Source of the DNA: Armatimonadota bacterium
GTDB taxonomy: Bacteria; Armatimonadota; Hebobacteria; CAIYQO01
Direction: 5' to 3'
NCBI GenBank assembly: GCA_020060775.1
Contig: JAGUZN010000408.1
Coordinates: 1 to 39,720, forward strand
Length of the DNA: 39,720 bases
The notes below the pieces were generated by a model, which saw nothing but the letters and a program-made list of their open reading frames with translations, was not told where the DNA came from and searched no databases. A program made the translations under genes and the position numbers. Shown piece after piece: positions 16,358 to 24,066 of the stretch (position 1 is its first letter; the number at the start of each line of letters is the position of its first letter).

Positions 16358-17296
16358 ATGACTTTGCACTCGGATTCAACAGCCCAGGCCGTTCCCCAGG
16401 AGATGCCGCCCCCGCCACATCCCGTACGGGATTGGCTTGCGGCCATGCGTCCCCGCCAGTGGGTGAAAAACTTCGTGGTGTTTGCCGCGTTGCTCTTCAC
16501 CGGCCTTTTCCGCCATCCTGACGCCATCGTCTCCGTACTCGCTGCCTTTGCCCTCTTTTGCCTGCTCTCCTCGGTGGGCTATCTCGTGAACGATGTGCTG
16601 GATGCCGTGCGCGACCGTGAGCACCCGTTGAAGCGACGCCGGCCGATCGCCGCCGGCCGCATTCGCCGTTCAACGGCCATCACGGTAGCCGTGTTGCTGG
16701 GCATCAGCAGTCTGCTGGCGGCATGGGCGCTCGACCCATACTTTGCCATCGTCGCCCTCGCCTATCTGGCGGTCACCCTTACCTATACGCTGTTCTGGAA
16801 GCGCGAGGTGATCCTCGACCTCGCCGCCATCGCCGGGGGGTTTCTGTTGCGCGCGTTGGCCGGCACCGTGATCCTCGGTGTGGAGATTTCTCCCTGGTTG
16901 TTCGTGTGTATTTCGCTGCTGGCGTTGTTGCTGGGTCTGGGGAAACGACGTAACGAACTCCTCGTGCTTGCCGACAACCATGAGGCGCATCGCCCGGTGC
17001 TCGCGCACTACAGCCGCAACTTTCTCGATCATGCGATGACCACCGTCGCTTCCGCCTCGCTGGTCACCTATGCCGTATACGCCATCTCCTCACCCACTGC
17101 ACACGCGCATCCGCAACTGGTGTACACCGTTCCGCTGGTCATCTATGCGATCCTGCGCTACTGCTACCTGGCCCTCCACCACGATCAGGGCGGCCAGCCC
17201 GAGGAAATGTTGCTCACCGACCGCCCATTGGTGATCACCATCGGGTTGTGGGCAGCGGCGATTGTAACCATTTATCTGCTGGGAGGCCGTTCGTGA
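16358..17296 (+). CDS. UbiA-family prenyltransferase, decaprenyl-phosphate phosphoribosyltransferase-like
   Basis: 312 residues, polytopic membrane enzyme of the UbiA family. The entry MRPRQWVKNFVVFAALLF and the first acidic motif N78-D79-x2-D82-x3-D86 followed by HPLKRRRPIAAG match the subgroup that joins polyprenyl phosphate to PRPP, making polyprenyl-phosphoryl 5-phosphoribose. In mycobacteria that product is the precursor of the arabinose donor for the cell wall. The second motif region (WKREVILDLAAIAGGFLLRA) is also present. Here the lipid and final sugar are unknown. AAAGGTGG provides the ribosome site. Its stop overlaps the start of the next gene, a GT-C-like protein, suggesting that the two work in sequence: one making a lipid-linked sugar, the next using it. 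Confidence 0.85.
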   Translation: MTLHSDSTAQAVPQEMPPPPHPVRDWLAAMRPRQWVKNFVVFAALLFTGLFRHPDAIVSVLAAFALFCLLSSVGYLVNDVLDAVRDREHPLKRRRPIAAGRIRRSTAITVAVLLGISSLLAAWALDPYFAIVALAYLAVTLTYTLFWKREVILDLAAIAGGFLLRALAGTVILGVEISPWLFVCISLLALLLGLGKRRNELLVLADNHEAHRPVLAHYSRNFLDHAMTTVASASLVTYAVYAISSPTAHAHPQLVYTVPLVIYAILRYCYLALHHDQGGQPEEMLLTDRPLVITIGLWAAAIVTIYLLGGRS

Positions 17297-19029
17297 GCAT
17301 GGCGCCCGCTAGCACAGTTCTCACCGATGCACCGGCTGTTGCGATCCCCGCAGGCCTGCGGCATCCGCTGGCGGCCATTCCTTTTCTACTCGGTTCCGGC
17401 CTGGTGGTGGTGTGCGCCGCAGCCCTGTTGCTCGCCGCGCTTGCCTTCGCGTTCGGGTTCACGCTCTCGCCAATCCTCACCGCCGGTGCGTTAGTGCTGC
17501 TCCTGCTCTACCTCTGCTGGGGCGCGCGCACCCTGCTGCGCTGGGGGTGGTTGCCGGCGCTGGGACTGTGGGTGGCGCTGCTGGGGCTCACTGCCCTTGC
17601 TGCCTATGTTGAAGGGCAGTGGTATGATCTTTCCAGCGATGGGATGTATTATCATCAGGAAGCGGTGATACAGCTCATCGACGGGTGGAACCCATTTCAT
17701 CACCCCTCTTCACCCGTGAAAGACTATCAGCGAGTCTGGGTGAACCACTATCCGAAAGGGGCGTGGATCCCGCAGGCGCTCCTGGCGCAGGCATTTGGGG
17801 GTATCGAATACGGCAAAGCACTGATGCCCATGCTCATGGCTGCCGCCTTCTTCCTCACCTTTGCCGCATTCCAGGTACTATTGCGTTGCCCGTTTATCGC
17901 CCTGGCGGCGGCGGGAGTCGCGGCGCTCAACCCCATCATCATCACGCAAATATTCACCTATTATGTCGATGGCATTCTCGCGGCCTTACTCACCGCGTTG
18001 TTGGCTTGCATGGTCATCGCCTGGTCGAGCCGCATGGCAGCAGTCTATCTGGCGGTCGCAGCCGTCCTGCTGCTATTGGTCAATATCAAATTCACCGGCC
18101 TGTTCTATGCAGGCTTTTTTACCTGTGCCTACCTGACAGCCTGCACTTTCTACCAGCGCGCTGCCCTGAAGCAGGCGTTTACCGTGCTGGCGATCAGTCT
18201 GGTGGTTGGAGCCGGTCTCATTGGTTTCCAACCCTATGTCACGAACACTATCAGCCACGGACACCCGTTATACCCGGTGATGGGCGTGCAATATATTGAT
18301 GTGATCGGTGGGCAGTATAATCAGCGTTTTATGCAGGAGCCAAGGCTTAAGAAACTGTTCCTTTCACTGTTTTCCTACGTCGAAAATGATGTACGCACCA
18401 TGCCTTATCCGACACTCCGCCCGTACTTACTGCCAGGACCGGCCAAGCTGGGCGGGTTGGCATTTGACACGCGCATCGGCGGATTCGGCCAATGGTTCGG
18501 CCCGATTCTGACGGTATCGCTGGCGCTGTTCATGGCCCTGCTGCTCATGTCACGCAACGAGCAGGCACGACAAATCCGTATTGCAGCAGCGGTGCTACTG
18601 GGGATAATAGCCTCCGTGTTGGCGATACCGGAGTGCTGGTGGGCGAGGTTCATACCGCAGTTGTGGCTTGTCCCCGTTCTGGCACTCGCCATGCTACTTT
18701 ATGCCGGACATCGCTTTCTGTTGAAACCCGTGGCATTGGTGCTCCTGGCGCTTCTGATGATGAATGTCTACCAGGGCATCGATCCCGGTATCCATTCGCT
18801 TCATTACACCAACGTTCTGCTGCACCAACAGCTCACCGAACTCGCTGCAGCCAGTCGCCAACAGCCGCTTGATGTGTCCTTCCTTCGTTTTCCCTCAAAC
18901 CGAGTGCGCCTGCGCGAAGCCGGTGTGCGCTTTGTGGAAGTGCCTGAGGACCCTTCACATCCGCACGAATTGCTCATCGGTACCGATGATACGCGAATCT
19001 ATATCGCTCCTGGCAACGCGGGGCGGTAG
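17293..19029 (+). CDS. GT-C-like polytopic membrane protein (putative glycosyltransferase)
   Basis: 578 residues with a long series of membrane segments. After the third segment there is an acidic loop, SSDGMYYHQEAV with D116, in the position where GT-C transferases keep their catalytic aspartate. This supports a role in moving a sugar from a polyprenyl-phosphate donor onto an envelope acceptor, but the subfamily is not recognised. I chose the GTG at 17293 because it overlaps the UbiA-like stop in GTGA and lies six bases after GGGAGG; the ATG at 17299 is the alternative. Its 3' end runs 75 bases into the convergent gene on the other strand. Co-transcription with the UbiA-like gene is nearly certain. 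Confidence 0.7.
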   Translation: MSMAPASTVLTDAPAVAIPAGLRHPLAAIPFLLGSGLVVVCAAALLLAALAFAFGFTLSPILTAGALVLLLLYLCWGARTLLRWGWLPALGLWVALLGLTALAAYVEGQWYDLSSDGMYYHQEAVIQLIDGWNPFHHPSSPVKDYQRVWVNHYPKGAWIPQALLAQAFGGIEYGKALMPMLMAAAFFLTFAAFQVLLRCPFIALAAAGVAALNPIIITQIFTYYVDGILAALLTALLACMVIAWSSRMAAVYLAVAAVLLLLVNIKFTGLFYAGFFTCAYLTACTFYQRAALKQAFTVLAISLVVGAGLIGFQPYVTNTISHGHPLYPVMGVQYIDVIGGQYNQRFMQEPRLKKLFLSLFSYVENDVRTMPYPTLRPYLLPGPAKLGGLAFDTRIGGFGQWFGPILTVSLALFMALLLMSRNEQARQIRIAAAVLLGIIASVLAIPECWWARFIPQLWLVPVLALAMLLYAGHRFLLKPVALVLLALLMMNVYQGIDPGIHSLHYTNVLLHQQLTELAAASRQQPLDVSFLRFPSNRVRLREAGVRFVEVPEDPSHPHELLIGTDDTRIYIAPGNAGR

Positions 19030-20511
19030 AATGCGTCGCGAAGCATGCATCACCAACTCCCCTGCCATCAATGCCATGCCGATCACCAGAACATCGAATA
19101 GCAGGTTAAAGAGAAACAGGTGCTTCCAAACATCCTGATCACCATCGCCCAGCGGCACGATGACCAGTTGCATGAGTGCCATGAGCATGAGCACTCCCCA
19201 GAACTCCGTACTGAGCCGTGCATACCGCGTGCGATCCAATAGGCGGTAGCGGGCGATACCCAACGTCGCTCCGAGGCCAAGTACCGCCAGCAGGCACCAC
19301 CAGTGATTCAGGCAGGACTGCCACAGGAGGTTATGCCACACCCGAAACTGTGTCGCATGCGTGCGTGGCGGATATCCGGATTCGGCGGTGTAATTCCCGA
19401 GTTCGGGGATGTGAAAGCGGAAGGCGTTGGCTGACCCTCGATTAAGTAGTTCGCTCCATCGCGCAGGACGGAATAGATAGAACAGAAGGATGCGACGATG
19501 ATTCATCGTCGCAAAGAAAGTGCGCTCCAGTATCGGGTCATCGAGGTCCAGCCCACCGCGTTCATAGTCATTCACCACAGTACCGGCATACTGAGCAAGC
19601 GAAGGATCAAGACCGAATGCCCTGACATCGACGGCGGGATCCTTAGAGTGCAGCAACACCCCGTAGAAGAAGGCATTGTACACACCCATCCGTCGCGCGC
19701 GCTCCGGGATGCCGATGGCATAGAATGCGGCGGCGAGCATCACCATTAACAACACGCAGGCGAGCCCTGACCAGACCACTCGGCGTCTCGATGAAGGCAA
19801 TGCAGGCCACCCCACCGTGATGACGCGGTAGGCAAGCCAGGCCAGCGGCAACACCAACACTGCATTCTGCACTTTAGCGGTGAGAAAGCCAAAGAGCCCG
19901 ATGAGGCACAACACCACGAGCCAGCGAGCATCTATTGCCTTCCACTCGTCCGCCATGCCCAATAACAGCATTCCGGCGAGCAGGAGGAGGAGAAAGAACA
20001 ACGAAGCGGGCTCGGTGAAAAACGAGTTCAGATATTGCACATACCCGGCGTCGGAAAAGATGAGCAGCAGCAACCCGGCGCCACACACGCGTGGCAGCCA
20101 GTGCAAACGGCTGAACGCGAGCAGGCTCAAGGCAATCACTCCAAGCAGGGCTATCGCATGAACACCCCCCAACAGGCGCAGGTCGAAGTGATCACTATGC
20201 ACGAACACGGCATGGATACCCCGAGCCAGGTAGACGAAAATTGCCTCGGAGGTGATCCACCGGATCTGATCGATATCCCGCAACACGAAATCCGTGTGAA
20301 CGTAATTGAAATATCGTTCGGAAAAAGATAACTGCGTCGGATGGTCGAGTCCGGCGCTGTGCATGGTGCGCCAGTAATCGCCGTTATCAGCCATGCCGAT
20401 GATCGGAGGTATCAATAGTTGATAACCGATAGCACACGCAAGCAACAGCCACACGATGAGTTCAAATACAGGAAAGCGGCGGTGCTGTACTACGTTGTGT
20501 GGCAGATCCAT
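18955..20511 (-). CDS. Polytopic membrane protein, GT-C-like
   Basis: 518 residues with about ten or more membrane segments. A short acidic loop after the first segment (GMADNGDYW, D42 and D45) resembles the catalytic loop of GT-C glycosyltransferases, but similarity is otherwise slight and the family is not recognised. It starts six bases after the stop of the GtrA fusion gene and must be co-transcribed with it. Its last 25 codons are read antisense to the end of the convergent GT-C gene (18955-19029), so each gene's terminator would have to lie inside the other. A lipid-linked-sugar transferase in the same pathway as its neighbours is an inference from context. Confidence 0.6.
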   Translation of the reverse strand: MDLPHNVVQHRRFPVFELIVWLLLACAIGYQLLIPPIIGMADNGDYWRTMHSAGLDHPTQLSFSERYFNYVHTDFVLRDIDQIRWITSEAIFVYLARGIHAVFVHSDHFDLRLLGGVHAIALLGVIALSLLAFSRLHWLPRVCGAGLLLLIFSDAGYVQYLNSFFTEPASLFFLLLLLAGMLLLGMADEWKAIDARWLVVLCLIGLFGFLTAKVQNAVLVLPLAWLAYRVITVGWPALPSSRRRVVWSGLACVLLMVMLAAAFYAIGIPERARRMGVYNAFFYGVLLHSKDPAVDVRAFGLDPSLAQYAGTVVNDYERGGLDLDDPILERTFFATMNHRRILLFYLFRPARWSELLNRGSANAFRFHIPELGNYTAESGYPPRTHATQFRVWHNLLWQSCLNHWWCLLAVLGLGATLGIARYRLLDRTRYARLSTEFWGVLMLMALMQLVIVPLGDGDQDVWKHLFLFNLLFDVLVIGMALMAGELVMHASRRILPPRVARSDIDSRIIGTDEQFVRM

Positions 20512-20517
20512 AGCGCA

Positions 20518-22737
20518 CTATTCTCCCTGTCGCATGCCGGTCGGTACCGTCACCGGGAAAGAATCCGTCTCCGTCGCCTTCCGCCGTGTGACGTAACCTA
20601 TCCTCTCACTGAACTCTACTCCCGAGACAACGACCCCCGGGGGCAACTCCTGCGCAAATTCCTTAAGCTGGCGAGTTAGGTGTTGCGCCGATGCCGAATC
20701 CATTGCGTAAAAGGATACCGTCTCACTCCCACATGCGACATTGTTCAGGATGGTCCATTGACCGACGGGAATCCAAGCCTTCGGTATCAGGTGAGCAAAG
20801 TAAGAATCGTAGACCAGTGCAATCTCTGCCCCCTGTGCACCTGCCATCGCCGCCAGGTCCGCAGCAGTGAAACGATTGGCGAGTTTCTTACGGGTGATCG
20901 CGGTATCCGCCAAGCCCCATACATCGATGCACTGGATGTCAGTATAGTAGGTGATCGCCCCGATGTCGTTGGCAACAACCGTCGACCGGGGGTAGTACCG
21001 CTGCAGAAAGTGCGCCATCTGCACCTGCTGCTGGTAGATATTTTGCGAGGCGATTGGAATGAGATGCAGATAAAGAACCGCATGCCTGATGCCCACAAGC
21101 AGGCTGACGACAGCCATCAGCAGGATCATCTGTCGCCACAATTGACCGCCACCCCGCACGGGCGTAGACAGGTGTGCGCGTGTGAGTGCATAGGCGATTG
21201 GGGCCAATACGACAACACCCATTGCCGCCAGATATCCCACGTAACGGGTGAACGCGCCTTCCTGCGAGAGAAGGAAGTGGGCACACAGTACGAGACCCAG
21301 CATTGTACTCGCGGCGCTCAGTCGGCTGCGCTCCAGGCTGTGGGGTAGTGTCCGAAGGGCAACGACGCTGAAGATACCTGTCATCAGCAGCCAGAGCATG
21401 TGTGGTGTACCGGCTAATCGAACAGCACCGCTCTGCAGAAATATGACAAGCGCATTCCAGGAAGTAACGTCCGGCCGCATGCCTTTCATCAGCACGGAAT
21501 TGGGTAGCCAGAATCCTCCGTGCTGCCAGTACAGATACCCAGGGATAGCGACCGCCAGCAAGGCAAGCCCCAACATGCCGCCTGCCGGCAGCCAACGCTT
21601 GCGCCAGAGCAACAGCAGACACGCCACGCCAATAACAAACAGGCTCTCATAACGCGCCAGCACCAGCAATGACACCAACGCAAAGACGCCCACGATGACC
21701 CACCACGGAGGCGGGTTATCGCCTGGCATCAGGTAGGGAATGAATAGCGCGAAAAAGAGGACGACCAACCAGGCGTGGAGCAAGTGCTCCATGCCCGTGA
21801 AGGCCAGCGTAGGTATGGGAGTCAGCAGCAACACCGCCAGGAGTGCGCCGAACAGGATGCCGGCAGGTAGTCGATATGGCCGCAATGCGAGATAGATGCC
21901 ATGCAGGATGAGGGTGCCAAACAGTGCATTCAACACCAGCGGCACCCAGGTATGCACCCCGATGACGGCGTAGATGCCGGAAAGGAGCAGTGTCCAGAGA
22001 TTTGACGATGAGGCAGGTGCAAATGCATGACGGGTCACGCCCCACACGCCATCCTGCACGACATGCTTGGCCATGGACATATGGATATAAGCATCATCCA
22101 ATGTGTAGGTGAATTGGTGAAACGTCTGCTGAAGGCATATCTGAAAAAACGCCCCGAGCATAACCCAGAGTACCAGGATGCTGCCAAGTAACGCCAGATG
22201 GGAGGCGTTTCGGGTCTCGTCTACAGAGATCGACACAGGATTCCCGGCAGATGTTCGATACACGAACCAGCGGCGTGCCAGGTAATTCCAGAAGAAGACG
22301 GCGACCACCGCAACCGTCTTGGTGACCAGCAGGTGCCAGCCGAATGTGTGGTGGCAATAGAGTGTGATCCCTTCCGTTAACCCCAACCCGATGATTTGGA
22401 TGACGACCACCAGCGTGAATTCCAGGTTGGCCGGCAGGTGCGATGGGCGGAAAATATAACGCCGGGCGATGGCGTAATTCACCACCGTCCCCACCAGATA
22501 CCCCGCCGCGATAGCCAGCGAGTCGAAAAGAGAACCGGTGGGCAACACCGCCAACAGTGCGGCCAGTACGAGATAATCGATGGTCGTGGCAATGACACTG
22601 ACGACGCCGAAGCGCACGATCTGCCAACCGAAAACGCGACGCAAGAACGCGGCTAATGAACGGGATGTCTGTTCCGACTCCGGTGTATGCGAGTTGACAG
22701 CGGTATCGGGCGTCCGGGTTGTGGGTGTCTGAGCCAT
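20518..22737 (-). CDS. GtrA flippase domain fused to GT-C-like membrane protein
   Basis: 739 residues. Residues 38-165 form a GtrA-type four-helix unit (WQIVRFGVVSVIATTIDYLV, GTVVNYAIARRYIF, FFWNYLARRWFVYR), a family thought to flip polyprenyl-phosphate sugars. The rest is a large polytopic domain whose first loop, YTLDDAYIHM with D214/D215, matches the acidic motif of GT-C transferases. A single polypeptide may therefore deliver and use a lipid-linked sugar. The start at 22737 follows GAAAGAGA. The frame is open to 22794, but those codons overlap the promoter at 22765-22794 and are excluded. The next gene begins six bases after the stop. Function is inferred from domain content. Confidence 0.7.
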   Translation of the reverse strand: MAQTPTTRTPDTAVNSHTPESEQTSRSLAAFLRRVFGWQIVRFGVVSVIATTIDYLVLAALLAVLPTGSLFDSLAIAAGYLVGTVVNYAIARRYIFRPSHLPANLEFTLVVVIQIIGLGLTEGITLYCHHTFGWHLLVTKTVAVVAVFFWNYLARRWFVYRTSAGNPVSISVDETRNASHLALLGSILVLWVMLGAFFQICLQQTFHQFTYTLDDAYIHMSMAKHVVQDGVWGVTRHAFAPASSSNLWTLLLSGIYAVIGVHTWVPLVLNALFGTLILHGIYLALRPYRLPAGILFGALLAVLLLTPIPTLAFTGMEHLLHAWLVVLFFALFIPYLMPGDNPPPWWVIVGVFALVSLLVLARYESLFVIGVACLLLLWRKRWLPAGGMLGLALLAVAIPGYLYWQHGGFWLPNSVLMKGMRPDVTSWNALVIFLQSGAVRLAGTPHMLWLLMTGIFSVVALRTLPHSLERSRLSAASTMLGLVLCAHFLLSQEGAFTRYVGYLAAMGVVVLAPIAYALTRAHLSTPVRGGGQLWRQMILLMAVVSLLVGIRHAVLYLHLIPIASQNIYQQQVQMAHFLQRYYPRSTVVANDIGAITYYTDIQCIDVWGLADTAITRKKLANRFTAADLAAMAGAQGAEIALVYDSYFAHLIPKAWIPVGQWTILNNVACGSETVSFYAMDSASAQHLTRQLKEFAQELPPGVVVSGVEFSERIGYVTRRKATETDSFPVTVPTGMRQGE

Positions 22738-22764
22738 GGGCAAGTCTCTTTCCGGTGTGCACCG

Positions 22765-22794
22765 ATTATCCCCTCCCCGTTCAACCTCTGTCAA
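22765..22794 (-). promoter_or_regulatory. Promoter of the GtrA/GT-C operon
   Basis: On the minus strand a perfect TTGACA (22794-22789), an 18-base spacer and GATAAT (22770-22765, five of six) define a strong sigma70-like promoter. The start of transcription would lie about 20 bases before the ATG at 22737. Confidence 0.75.
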
Positions 22795-22810
22795 CCGTCC
22801 GCATTTTCGT

Positions 22811-22839
22811 TTGACGAATCAGGGTATAATTGTTTAAAT
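22811..22839 (+). promoter_or_regulatory. Divergent promoter of the DUF362/GT-C operon
   Basis: TTGACG (22811-22816) and TTAAAT (22834-22839) are separated by 17 bases. A perfect TATAAT also sits at 22825-22830, but no good -35 lies before it. The two -35 boxes of this promoter and of the opposing GtrA promoter are only 16 bases apart, so one protein could control both directions. Confidence 0.55.
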
Positions 22840-22905
22840 ACGATGACTTTCTCCCGCCTTTCGCGGGTATACCGTGGATCACCGCCGGAACGGATACATT
22901 ACATC

Positions 22906-24036
22906 ATGAACAGTTCACCATCCACCCGCAGTAACGTCGCTGTCCTGAAAACATCACCGGAGACCGTGCTGGACGACTATGCCCGCCTCATGCGCATGGC
23001 GGAGTACCAGCAACACCTTCCCCATACGCAACAGACGCTGCTCAAGCTCAATCTCTCGTGGACGAAATATTTCCCCGCCTGTTCGTCACAGCCCTGGCAA
23101 GTGGAGGGTGTGGTCAAAGCGATGCTGGCGGATGGCTACACGCCGGATGAATTGCTGCCGGTGGAGAATAAAACCGTCGTCACCAATCCGCGCAAAGGGG
23201 CCGAAAATAACTGCTGGATGCCGGTGCTGGAGGAATACGGCCTCACCTTCACGCCGTTGCCCGAAGTCGAATGGGTGAAATACCAGTTCAAGAGCCCTTT
23301 ACTGAAATTGAACGAGATTTTCCCTGAAGGCATCGAGATCCCAAAGATGTACATTGGACGCAATGTGCTGCACCTGCCCACGGTGAAAACCCACGGGCAC
23401 AGCACTACCACGGGAGCGATTAAAAACTCCTTCGGCGGCTTGCTCAAAGAGGTGCGTCATTATGCGCATAAATACATGCATGAAGTCCTCGTCGACCTGC
23501 TCTATATGCAGCGCGAGCTGCACCCCGGTCACTTCGCCGTGATGGACGGCACGGTGTGCGGCGACGGCGCAGGCCCGCGCACCATGCATCCCAAAGTACA
23601 GAACTATATCCTGGCCAGCGCCGACCCGGTCGCCATCGATGCCATTGCGGCAAAGATGATGGGCTTCGATCCGATGACCATCCCCTATATCCGCATGTGC
23701 ACCGAACGCGAACTCGGCATGGGCGATCCGGCGGAGATCGACATCGTCGGCGAAGACATCAGCGACGTCAATTTCCATTTCGAGACGAAACGCAGCCTGG
23801 TCATCTGGGGCGACCAGTTAATTCGCAAAGGATGCCTGCGCCCGCTGGAGAAGCTGTTGCTCCATTCGCCATTGGTCGCCTGGGCGCCCTTTGCCAGCAA
23901 CGTGTACCACGATTCGCTCTGGTATCCCACCATCGGTCAGGCGCGCATCCGCGCCTTTCAGCAGACGCCGTGGGGGCAACTCTTCGCCGAATACGCCTCC
24001 CGGCGTTCACGCATGCAATCCCGAGTGAGTGGATAA
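22906..24036 (+). CDS. DUF362 domain protein
   Basis: 376 residues of the DUF362 type: an opening strand (SNVAVLKTSPETV), the TLLKLNLSW strand, the VVTNPRKG region and a central HLPTVKTHGHSTTTGAIKNSFG segment that is the signature of the family, then the DPVAIDAIAAKMMGFDP motif. The biochemical role of the family is unknown; some members carry ferredoxin-like cysteine clusters, and this one does not. No signal peptide or membrane segment is visible. The ATG at 22906 is chosen because upstream codons precede the promoter; its ribosome site is weak. A GT-C-like gene begins 30 bases downstream and is presumably co-transcribed. Confidence 0.8.
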   Translation: MNSSPSTRSNVAVLKTSPETVLDDYARLMRMAEYQQHLPHTQQTLLKLNLSWTKYFPACSSQPWQVEGVVKAMLADGYTPDELLPVENKTVVTNPRKGAENNCWMPVLEEYGLTFTPLPEVEWVKYQFKSPLLKLNEIFPEGIEIPKMYIGRNVLHLPTVKTHGHSTTTGAIKNSFGGLLKEVRHYAHKYMHEVLVDLLYMQRELHPGHFAVMDGTVCGDGAGPRTMHPKVQNYILASADPVAIDAIAAKMMGFDPMTIPYIRMCTERELGMGDPAEIDIVGEDISDVNFHFETKRSLVIWGDQLIRKGCLRPLEKLLLHSPLVAWAPFASNVYHDSLWYPTIGQARIRAFQQTPWGQLFAEYASRRSRMQSRVSG

Positions 24037-24066
24037 GACTGCTCAGCCGAGGGCAGGTGAGGTGAT

